Assembly: GCF_000359125.1 (NCBI RefSeq)
Contig: NZ_CAAF010000063.1
Coordinates: 79,118-143,117, forward strand
Length of the DNA stretch: 64,000 bases
Reading direction: 5' to 3'
Origin: Mesorhizobium sp. STM 4661
GTDB taxonomy: Bacteria > Pseudomonadota > Alphaproteobacteria > Rhizobiales > Rhizobiaceae
The notes below the pieces were generated by a model. The model made no database searches. It saw only the letters and a program-made list of their open reading frames with translations, and was not told where the DNA came from. The position numbers and the translations under genes are program-made. Positions 17,771 to 24,794 of the stretch are shown here, one piece after another; the stretch's first letter is position 1; each line of letters starts with the position of its first letter.

Positions 17771-18778
17771 TCAGGTTCCGACTTCCTTAACTTCGTCAAC
17801 GAGTTGCGGGCGCAGATGGAGATAGCGCGTGGCTTTTCGCTTGGCGGTGATGTCGGCCCAGACACGCTCCACTTGCGAGGCGTCCAGTCCCGCCGCCTGT
17901 CCCACCACTTCGGCCGCCATGCCCTTGTTGAGGCCGCAAAGGCAAATATCCATGCGGTCATAGGGAAGCGAGAAGTAGAACTCCTCCTGTGTCTGCGCCA
18001 GCGAGTAGGTATCGGTGGTCGGCGGCCGGTTCAGGATTTCCTGGGGAATACCGAGATAGGCCGCCAGCGCATAGACCTGCGTTTTATAGAGATGTGCGAT
18101 CGGCTTGACGTCGGCCGCGCCGTCACCGTTCTTGACGAAGAACCCCTGATCGTATTCCAGCCGGTTCGGCGTTCCAAGAACGGCGAAGTTCAGGCGATCG
18201 GCATGATAATATTCGATCTGCTTGCGGGTGCGCTGTTTCATATTGGTGGCGGCGACGATCCCGAGATAGACCGGCAGCGGCATTCTTACTTTCGTCTGCT
18301 TGCCTTCCGGATCCTGGACCACCAGCGACGAAATATTGTAGCCTTCGCTCTCAAGCGCGTTCGCGATCACGATCTTCGAGGCCCAGCCTTCGCCGTATTC
18401 CGGGACCAATTCGCGGATGAAGGCGTCGCGACGCTCATAGCAGCCCATGGCGCGCAGGGCCGGCCCGATATCCTCCACAATAGCCTCGACACCGAAAGTG
18501 TCGGCGACAAGGCGGCCAAGCCGCAGACTTTCCGGATCGGAATCGTTTTCCGGCATGAACAGGCACAATACATTCCGAGGGCCGGCGGCGCGCGCTGCCA
18601 GCGCGACCGAAACACTTGAATCGATCCCGCCCGAAAGACCGAGCGTCAGGCCCCGCTTGCGAACACCGCGCAACTGCTGGCGCAAGGCGGTCACGATCCT
18701 GTCCGTTTCGGCGGCGGGGTCGATCGCCAGAGCCTGCGCCAGAATGGTCTGCGCGTCCTCGCTCGGGCGAACACTCAT
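17771..18778 (-). CDS. NadE-like ammonia-dependent NAD+ synthetase family protein
   Basis: 335-residue adenine nucleotide alpha-hydrolase. The PP-loop is TLGLSGGIDSSVSVALAA and the NadE-type distal block is FFVKNGDGAADVKPIAHLYK, so it adenylates a carboxylate and amidates it with ammonia. There is no glutaminase domain. Downstream of that block the sequence (NRPPTTDTYSLAQTQEEFYF) departs from the usual PSADLWxGQxDE of NadE, so the substrate may not be deamido-NAD. The start overlaps the stop of the acyl ligase gene (ATGA), making it the last gene of a four-gene operon with asnB, ACP and ligase. True housekeeping NadE in rhizobia is commonly the longer glutamine-dependent type, which makes a specialised role here more likely (inference). 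Confidence 0.75.
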   Translation of the reverse strand: MSVRPSEDAQTILAQALAIDPAAETDRIVTALRQQLRGVRKRGLTLGLSGGIDSSVSVALAARAAGPRNVLCLFMPENDSDPESLRLGRLVADTFGVEAIVEDIGPALRAMGCYERRDAFIRELVPEYGEGWASKIVIANALESEGYNISSLVVQDPEGKQTKVRMPLPVYLGIVAATNMKQRTRKQIEYYHADRLNFAVLGTPNRLEYDQGFFVKNGDGAADVKPIAHLYKTQVYALAAYLGIPQEILNRPPTTDTYSLAQTQEEFYFSLPYDRMDICLCGLNKGMAAEVVGQAAGLDASQVERVWADITAKRKATRYLHLRPQLVDEVKEVGT

Positions 18779-20322
18779 TGCGCGGCCTCCATCATTTCCG
18801 CCGCAAGCCGGCGGCTGACCTTGCCCGTATCCGTCTTTGGCAATTCCGAGCGGAACTCGATGACCTTGGGAACCATGAAATCCTCGAGATGACGCGCGCA
18901 GTGGCGCATGACATCCTTTTCGCTGAGCTTTGGGTCCGAGCGTATGACGAGTGCGCCGATCGCATGCCCAAGCACCGGATCCGCCACGCCGACGACAACG
19001 GCCTCCGCGATGCCCGGATGGGCGTGAAGCACGGCTTCCACTTCCTTCGGGGCCACCTTCTCTCCGCGTGTCTTTATGATGTCGTCCTTGCGTCCGACGA
19101 AATAGAGAAAGCCGTCCTCATCGGTTCTGAACAGATCGCCGGTGTAGAGAACCTTCTCCCAGGGGTTTGGGCCCGGCCGCAGGGTGCGTTCGGTTGCAGC
19201 TTCGTTTCGCCAGTAACCCTGCATGACATGCGGCCCGCGAATGACCAACTCACCTGCTACGCCCAGCGGCACGCGTTGCCCGTGGTCGTCGACCACGAAG
19301 GCTTCGGTGTTCGGAATGGCTATTCCGACCGATCCCGGCCGGCGATCGAGCTCCTCGGGCGGTAGATAGGTGCAGCGCTTGCATTCCGTCAGGCCATACA
19401 TCGAATAGAGCCTGACACTGGGAAAAAGGAAGCGCAGGCGTTCTATGTGAGCCTGCGGCAAGGCCGCCGCCGTGTTGGAAATATAGCGAAGGCTGGGCAG
19501 GAAGCCCGGCGTCAGGTCACGCATCCGCAGGATCATCGCTGCCATCGTGGGCACGAGCGGAAGACCGGTGACGCCCTCCTCGCGGATGCGTTCAAAGACC
19601 GCTTGAGGAAAAGCGAAGGACTTTTCGAGCACGAGCGTGGCGCCGAGCCTGACGGCCATCAGCAACTGGTAGAGGCCATAGTCGAAGGCAAGGGGAAGAA
19701 CATTCAAAATAATGTCGTCCGGCGAGTTGCGCAGATAGGTGGTGATGGACTCCGCGGCCGCGTCGCAATTGCGGTGCGTCATCATCACGCCCTTGGGTCG
19801 GCCCGTTGAGCCCGAGGTGTAGATCAGCATGGCAAGATCGACGTCGATGCCGCGGTGATCTATCTCCCTGGCTTCGAGCGTCAGGCAGTCGGCCAGCGAT
19901 GTCGCCCCTGCCGGGCATTGGTCATCGGCACCAACGGTGGAAGCCACGAAGATGCCGGTCCTGCCGCTCGATCCGCAGGCCTCGGCGACCACGGGCATCA
20001 GTTTTGCCTGCGTGAGGATCGCCGCAGCGTCGCAGTCGCCGATTATGTAGGCGAGCTTTTCGGCCTTGGTGGATGCGTTGATCGGACTGAACGTCGCCCC
20101 TGCCTTGAGGACCGCGAAAATCGAAACCGCGGCCTCCCAGCAATTGTCCATGAAGATCAGGACCCGGTCGTTGCGCCTGACGCTATTCGTAAAAAGGGCG
20201 GCGGCCAGGCGGCTGGAGAGATCGTCCAGTTCTTCGTAGCACAGCCTTTTGTCCTTGGTGATCAATGCCGTTTTGGCGGGATGGGCAGCGGCCTTGGCAG
20301 CCAGAAAATATTCGATCCGCAT
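18775..20322 (-). CDS. AMP-forming acyl-CoA/acyl-ACP ligase
   Basis: 515 residues, full-length ANL superfamily enzyme. Core motifs: P-loop MLIYTSGSTGRPKGVMMTH, YSMYGLTECKRCTYLPPEE, VLYTGDLFRTDEDGFLYFVG and hinge GRKDDIIKTRGEKVAPKEVE, with the catalytic lysine in PKTDTGKVSRR at the C-terminus. It adenylates a carboxylic acid and loads it on a thiol, most likely the phosphopantetheine of the ACP encoded 23 bp upstream. It resembles the acyl-CoA ligases that accompany exosortase-A type exopolysaccharide loci, but no exosortase gene is in this window. Its stop overlaps the nadE-like start. Confidence 0.85.
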   Translation of the reverse strand: MRIEYFLAAKAAAHPAKTALITKDKRLCYEELDDLSSRLAAALFTNSVRRNDRVLIFMDNCWEAAVSIFAVLKAGATFSPINASTKAEKLAYIIGDCDAAAILTQAKLMPVVAEACGSSGRTGIFVASTVGADDQCPAGATSLADCLTLEAREIDHRGIDVDLAMLIYTSGSTGRPKGVMMTHRNCDAAAESITTYLRNSPDDIILNVLPLAFDYGLYQLLMAVRLGATLVLEKSFAFPQAVFERIREEGVTGLPLVPTMAAMILRMRDLTPGFLPSLRYISNTAAALPQAHIERLRFLFPSVRLYSMYGLTECKRCTYLPPEELDRRPGSVGIAIPNTEAFVVDDHGQRVPLGVAGELVIRGPHVMQGYWRNEAATERTLRPGPNPWEKVLYTGDLFRTDEDGFLYFVGRKDDIIKTRGEKVAPKEVEAVLHAHPGIAEAVVVGVADPVLGHAIGALVIRSDPKLSEKDVMRHCARHLEDFMVPKVIEFRSELPKTDTGKVSRRLAAEMMEAAQ

Positions 20323-20345
20323 GAACCACTCCTCGCCGACCGCAC

Positions 20346-20606
20346 CTACGCTGCCAGCGCCTTTGCTCGCGCATTGATGAAGGTTGAGAGGCGTTCAATC
20401 GAATCCAGATTGGCCGGCACGACGTCGGAATCGACCATCGCTATGCCGAAATCGTCCTCTATGAAAGCCACGAGTTCCAGCACGGCGGTCGAGTCGATGA
20501 TGTCGTTCTCGATCAGCGAATCTGTATCCGCAAGCTGGTATGATTTGTCGCCGAACAGGAAGTTGTCGACGATAAAGGTTCTGACCTTGTCCTTGATTGT
20601 AGCCAT
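20346..20606 (-). CDS. Acyl carrier protein
   Basis: 86-residue acidic four-helix carrier protein. The phosphopantetheine attachment site is Ser39 in ENDIIDSTAVLELV, where the usual DSL is DST. The ATG at 20606 follows a strong purine-rich Shine-Dalgarno (GGAAGGAAAG); the frame is open upstream but that part lies inside asnB. It sits 23 bp from each neighbour, between asnB and the AMP-forming ligase, so it is a dedicated carrier rather than the fatty acid synthase ACP. Probably holds the activated acid or amino acid while AsnB or the NadE-like enzyme acts, or hands it to the GNAT-like protein (inference). Confidence 0.88.
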   Translation of the reverse strand: MATIKDKVRTFIVDNFLFGDKSYQLADTDSLIENDIIDSTAVLELVAFIEDDFGIAMVDSDVVPANLDSIERLSTFINARAKALAA

Positions 20607-20629
20607 TCTTCTTTCCTTCCCTGGGTTTC

Positions 20630-22567
20630 TCAGGCTGCTCGTGCTGCACCGACCTGTTGGCCGGTGAAATTCTTCTGCCACAGTTGCGTCGACAAGATGC
20701 CGACGAAGGCCGCGTTGTCGCGGAACCCGGACGCCGGCTGCGTGCGGCATTTCTCATGAAGACTTGCCACCGCCTTGGCGTTGAATAGTCCGCCGGCGGC
20801 GATGCTCGCTTCGCTCAAGGAGTCGCGGACGTAATCCAGTTCTCCGGCTCCCACGAAGGAGCGGGCGTCCGGGGCTCGGTAAGGTTGTTTGGTGCGCTCC
20901 CCGATCGCCATCGGAAGCAGGTGCCTGGTTGCCTTGCGCAGTATGTGCTTTTCGACCAATCCCTTCAGCTTCATTTCCGGCGAAAGCCTTGCCGCGAACT
21001 CCACCAAACGATGGTCGAGGAAAGGGAAACGTCCTTCGATACCATGCGCCATGGCCATGCGATCGCCTTGGCTGGAGAGGATGTACCCCGGCAGAAGGAA
21101 ACGGGTCTCGAGATATTGCGCCTGATGCAGCGGGTGCCAGAGCGAAAATGCCTCGGGCAACCGGTCGGCCAACTCCTCGACCGCGTTGTAACCCTTCAAC
21201 GTCGCACGCAGGTCACCTGAAAAGAAGATCTTTGCCGCCGCCGTGGTCTTGAAGCGTGGCCGATGCGAGAACAGCGGGTCATCGAGGGAAGCGCTGTCGA
21301 CGCCAAAGAATGCGGACAGATACTCGACGGATTGCTGTTGCAGACCCGGCAGATAGGGATAGAGCTTGCGGAACAGCTTTGGCCTCATGCGCGATGCCGG
21401 CTGACGCGCGCAGAACCGGCGAACACGTGCCTCCTTGAAGATGTCATACCCTGCGAACACCTCGTCGGCGCCCTCGCCGGTCAGCACAACCTTCAGGCCG
21501 GCCTGGCGAACCAGGCCGGACAATTGATAGAGGGGCGCCGGCGCTGTGCGGATGATCGGCCGCTCGGTAAAGTGGATGACTTCGGGGAAGACACGGGCGA
21601 TATCGCCGGCACGGCTGACTATGGCTCGATGATCAGCGCCGATTGCTAACGCCATCTCGGTCTGGAAGGCGCTTTCGTCGTGCTCGGCGCTGTCGAACGC
21701 TACAGAAAATGTCTGTAGTCTCCGAGGAGTCATGCCAGCGGCGAGCGCCGAAACAACCGATGAATCGAGCCCGCCCGAAAGATAAGAGCCGACCGGCACG
21801 TCCGCCCGCATGCGAAGCCTCACAGCATCGGTCAAAACCGCCTGCAGTTCCTCAGCCGCCTGGTCCTCGTTCGTGATCTCCGACTGCGCATCCAGATGCG
21901 GATAGTCCAGCTGCCAATAGGGTTTGACCGTGACCTGCCCCTGCGCCGCTATCATGACGCTCGCCGGCTCCAACTCGCTAATATTGCGGAAAGCCGTACG
22001 CGGGGCGATCGGCGCCCAGAGCGTAAAGATCTGGTCGAGTGCGATCGGATCGATCTCGGCCGGGATGCCGGGCACCTCGAGCAGGGCTTTGATCTCCGAG
22101 GCGAAATAAAGCACCCCGTCCTTGCTGGTGTAAAACAGCGGCCGGACACCCATCCGGTCTCGTGCAAGCACCATGCGCCGGCGCCGATTGTCCCACAGCG
22201 CGAAGGCGAAATCGCCGTTCAGCATGGACAGGCAGTCTTCGCCCATCTCGTCATAAAGCTGCAGGATGACTTCCGTGTCGCTCGACGTGCGGAAGCGCCG
22301 GCCCTTGGCCAGCAACCCTTCGCGCAGTTCCACGTAGTTGAAAATCTCGCCGTTGAACGCAATCGTCAGATCGCCGGTCACGTCCGACATCGGCTGCTGG
22401 CCATCACCAATTCCGATCACGGACAGCCGCGCATGCCCGAGCCCGGCGTCGGGCGCCACGAATTTCCCCTGCTCATCCGGTCCACGATGGGCGATCGCCG
22501 CTATCATGCGCGAGAGCAAAGCTTCCGCATCACGGATCGAACCGAAATAGCCCCCGAATCCGCACAT
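20630..22567 (-). CDS. asnB: Asparagine synthase (glutamine-hydrolysing) family amidotransferase
   Basis: 645 residues with both AsnB domains. The N-terminal class II glutaminase starts MCGFGGYFG, with Cys2 as nucleophile after Met removal, then AIAHRGPDEQG, AFNGEIFNY and SSDTEVILQLYDE. The synthetase domain has the PP-loop GSYLSGGLDSSVVSALA and LTGEGADEVFAGYD. The ATG at 22567 is required to expose Cys2; the frame opens two codons earlier at TTG. It could make asparagine, but as first gene of an operon with a carrier protein and acyl ligase it is more likely an amidotransferase for a carrier-bound or polysaccharide-linked carboxylate. About 190 bp of upstream sequence contains AT-rich TATATATC and GTTAAC segments that may be the promoter. 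Confidence 0.85.
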   Translation of the reverse strand: MCGFGGYFGSIRDAEALLSRMIAAIAHRGPDEQGKFVAPDAGLGHARLSVIGIGDGQQPMSDVTGDLTIAFNGEIFNYVELREGLLAKGRRFRTSSDTEVILQLYDEMGEDCLSMLNGDFAFALWDNRRRRMVLARDRMGVRPLFYTSKDGVLYFASEIKALLEVPGIPAEIDPIALDQIFTLWAPIAPRTAFRNISELEPASVMIAAQGQVTVKPYWQLDYPHLDAQSEITNEDQAAEELQAVLTDAVRLRMRADVPVGSYLSGGLDSSVVSALAAGMTPRRLQTFSVAFDSAEHDESAFQTEMALAIGADHRAIVSRAGDIARVFPEVIHFTERPIIRTAPAPLYQLSGLVRQAGLKVVLTGEGADEVFAGYDIFKEARVRRFCARQPASRMRPKLFRKLYPYLPGLQQQSVEYLSAFFGVDSASLDDPLFSHRPRFKTTAAAKIFFSGDLRATLKGYNAVEELADRLPEAFSLWHPLHQAQYLETRFLLPGYILSSQGDRMAMAHGIEGRFPFLDHRLVEFAARLSPEMKLKGLVEKHILRKATRHLLPMAIGERTKQPYRAPDARSFVGAGELDYVRDSLSEASIAAGGLFNAKAVASLHEKCRTQPASGFRDNAAFVGILSTQLWQKNFTGQQVGAARAA

Positions 22568-22761
22568 TCCCAAGACTCATGTGAACCGCAACCACTGATA
22601 TATAGCCGCGAAAATAGGCATCCGCGGTTAATCGGATATTTTCACCGAGCATGCGGTTAACAGGAAGTTAAAGACATCAATCATGGCCGTCGGGTCGTCG
22701 CCCGGCCTACCACTATCAATCGCTGCGATTGCGCCCGTGACGGCTTTGTTGCCGTCAGATT

Positions 22762-22998
22762 TCACTCCTCCCTGAAAGCCCGCTCGATCTGATCGGCCAT
22801 GGGCTTTACGTGGTAGGACAACATCGTGCGGTTGCCGGTCGAAAAGAACACCTCGACAGGCATACCGGACGCTAAGGTCAGGCCCTTGAGCCTGGCAAGT
22901 TCTATGCGCGGCAAAACAACGTGCACGGTGTAAAAGCCGGCGCCGCTTCGCTCATCACCTTCAGCATACGGACGACTGTCGTTCCTCACGCGGCCCTG
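22762..22998 (-). pseudogene. Remnant of an HlyD/PrsE-type type I secretion adaptor (C-terminus only)
   Basis: About 78 codons whose translation looks like the last part of type I secretion membrane-fusion proteins: DERSGAGFYTVHVVLPRIEL, then LASGMPVEVFFSTGNRTML, SYHVKPMADQIERAFREE and a stop. In intact adaptors this is the end of a protein of about 430 residues. Upstream the frame continues but turns into sequence antisense to nothing recognisable, with no coiled coil or membrane anchor, and no ABC transporter gene is adjacent. I read it as a truncated, dead gene left by a deletion or rearrangement at the right end of the polysaccharide locus. Confidence 0.65.
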
Positions 22999-23014
22999 CC
23001 CGCTGCCGACCTCA

Positions 23015-23539
23015 TCAAGGCAATTCCGCATTGCAGGTGCCGGCGATCTGGCCGACGGCCTCGTTGACGCCGGCAAGGTCGAAATCGGCCTCGCCTCGTC
23101 CCGACAACAGCCCGAACCGCCAGGACAGCAGCAACCGGTTCGCCGACACCAGTCGCTTGACGCCGTCGGCACCATCGCGAACCAGCATCCTGCCGCGCGT
23201 GCCGACCGACCAGCTTTCGCTGACCTTCTTGCCCTGGTCGGCGGTCACCGACATGGTGATCGTGCCTCTGGCGGAGACGGCATCGTTCAAATGCAGCCAT
23301 TCGCTCCAGCGCGGTTCGCCGTCCTTGCGGCAAGCGATGGTCAGCACCGGGCTGTAGCTCAGGGCGCCGCCGCCGGTGATCAGCTTGTTGGTGGCATAGA
23401 GCGAGGCGGTGACCAGACCATCGCTGCCCTCGTCGAAGCGCCAATTGTCGAGCGCGGCTCCGGCCTGGGCGATGCCGCAGACCGAGGCAAGCAGCAATGC
23501 CGTGGCGATCGCGCCTCCGATACCAACCAGTAGCCTCAA
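23015..23539 (-). CDS. Secreted protein with VasI-like C-terminal pattern
   Basis: About 174 residues when started at TTG 23539, which has GGAGG about 6 bp upstream. This start leads directly into a signal peptide (LLVGIGGAIATALLLASVCG, cleavage near AQAGA). A longer frame from 23671 exists but its N-terminus runs through a terminator-like repeat and is rejected. The mature part has paired cysteines (TIACRKDGEPRW and a final AGTCNAELP) and ends with RGEADFDLAGVNEAVGQI, the arrangement of the VasI family known from type VI secretion loci. No other type VI genes are in the window, so function is unknown. Possibly periplasmic. Confidence 0.55.
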   Translation of the reverse strand: MRLLVGIGGAIATALLLASVCGIAQAGAALDNWRFDEGSDGLVTASLYATNKLITGGGALSYSPVLTIACRKDGEPRWSEWLHLNDAVSARGTITMSVTADQGKKVSESWSVGTRGRMLVRDGADGVKRLVSANRLLLSWRFGLLSGRGEADFDLAGVNEAVGQIAGTCNAELP

Positions 23540-23888
23540 CGACGCCTCCAGCAATCCTGCGCTTTGCAACACAGCGCAGATAATGATCAAGGCTTCGTAT
23601 CGCCAGTCGCCAGCCCTCACTTGCCCGGATGCCTGTTGCCGCGACGCCACAACGAAAAGAGGCGGCCTCAAGGGCGGCCTTTCGCGTTCGTCACAACGCC
23701 GCGTTTGTTCGGCGTCCTTGGCAACCTGTTCTTCGATGTAGCCTTTCTGGGTTCTCCCACATCATTGCTATTGCTTTTTCGGTCGACCGGAAGACCGCAC
23801 TAGAATTTCGACGGCAAATCAAGCTATGATGCAATCGGCATCTACCGGGACGGCTTCGCGCCCCTTGGAATGCCGGGAGGAACGGGAC
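23540..23888. other. Intergenic region between the VasI-like gene and the cox operon
   Basis: About 350 bp separating two divergent genes. It contains the tig-end-like repeat at 23651-23733 (listed separately) and must hold the cox operon promoter between about 23735 and 23870. GGGAGGAACGGG at 23875-23886 is the coxB ribosome binding site. No recognisable FixK or ActR site was identified by eye. Confidence 0.5.
23651..23733 (-). repeat. Degenerate copy of the tig 3' end plus its terminator
   Basis: This stretch aligns with 31841-31923, the last codons of tig and the hairpin that follows. Shared blocks include CCTCAAGGGCGGCCTTTCGC, then GTTCGTC, GCGTTT, TTCG and CGTCCTTGGC in the same order and spacing. 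The stop codon of tig is changed here and the hairpin stem is imperfect (GGCGGCC/GGGCGGCC). It is a partial duplication or gene conversion of a gene end, with no functional gene attached. Confidence 0.65.
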
Positions 23889-24773
23889 ATGGCCATAGCG
23901 CTTGTACTCGTTTTGATCGTTGTGGGCTCGGTGTTGTTCCACTTCCTGAGCCCATGGTGGTGGACGCCGATTGCCTCGAACTGGGACTATATCGACAACA
24001 CCATCATCATTACCTTCTGGATCACCGGCGTCGTCTTCGCCGCCGTCGTCTTGTTCATGGCCTATTGCGTCTTTCGCTTCCGTCATCGGGAAGGGAACCG
24101 AGCGGCATACGAACCGGAGAGCAAACGGCTCGAATGGTGGCTGACGGTCGTCACCGCGGCCGGCGTCACCGCCTTGCTGGTTCCCGGCCTGTTCGTCTGG
24201 AGCCGCTTCGTCAATGTTCCGAGCGACGCGACCGAGGTCGAAGTCGTCGGCCAGCAATGGCAGTGGAGTTTCCGCCTGCCCGGCAAGGACGGCAAGCTCG
24301 GCACATCCGACACCCGTGACGTCACGCCTGAAAATCCGCTGGGCGTAATCGCCAGCGATCCCAATGGCCAGGACGATGTCATCGTCGAGGCGGCCGATCT
24401 GCATCTGCCGGTCGGCAAGCCGGTCAAGATGCTGCTCCGCTCGATCGATGTGCTGCATGATTTCTATGTGCCGGAATTCCGCGCCAAGATGGACATGATC
24501 CCCGGCTCGGTCACCTATTTCTGGTTCACCCCGACCAAGACCGGAACCTTCCAGGTTCTGTGCGCCGAACTTTGCGGCCAGGGACATTCCTTGATGCGTG
24601 GAGTGGTCATGGTCGACACCGAGCAGGATTATCTGGCCTGGCTCGGTGAGCAGCAGACTTTCGCGCAATTGTCGGCGCCCCAGCAAACGGGTTCGGCGGA
24701 CCAGACACCGGAGAAGACGATCGCGTCAGGTCTGGAAATTGCAGCAAAGCTCGAAACGGTCGGGTCTCGCTGA
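23889..24773 (+). CDS. coxM: Cytochrome c oxidase subunit II (CoxM-like)
   Basis: 294 residues. N-terminal hydrophobic segment, a second TM segment (IIITFWITGVVFAAVVLFMA), and a periplasmic cupredoxin domain. The CuA ligands are visible: IDVLHDFYVPEF gives the first histidine, and CAELCGQGHSLMRG gives the two cysteines, the glutamate, the second histidine and the methionine. No C-terminal heme c domain. It accepts electrons from cytochrome c and passes them to subunit I. The ATG at 23889 follows GGGAGGAACGGG; upstream in-frame ATGs at 23826 are less well placed. First gene of a five-gene oxidase operon ordered II-I-III-III-IV, as in the alternative coxMNOP oxidase of Bradyrhizobium, not the main coxBAC operon. 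Confidence 0.9.
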   Translation: MAIALVLVLIVVGSVLFHFLSPWWWTPIASNWDYIDNTIIITFWITGVVFAAVVLFMAYCVFRFRHREGNRAAYEPESKRLEWWLTVVTAAGVTALLVPGLFVWSRFVNVPSDATEVEVVGQQWQWSFRLPGKDGKLGTSDTRDVTPENPLGVIASDPNGQDDVIVEAADLHLPVGKPVKMLLRSIDVLHDFYVPEFRAKMDMIPGSVTYFWFTPTKTGTFQVLCAELCGQGHSLMRGVVMVDTEQDYLAWLGEQQTFAQLSAPQQTGSADQTPEKTIASGLEIAAKLETVGSR

Positions 24774-24794
24774 AAAGGGCACGGAGGTGTTCCT

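Noticed and set aside
1..22567. Exosortase/PEP-CTERM system
   Set aside because: The ligase, ACP and AsnB resemble those of exosortase loci, but no exosortase or PEP-CTERM protein is present in the window.
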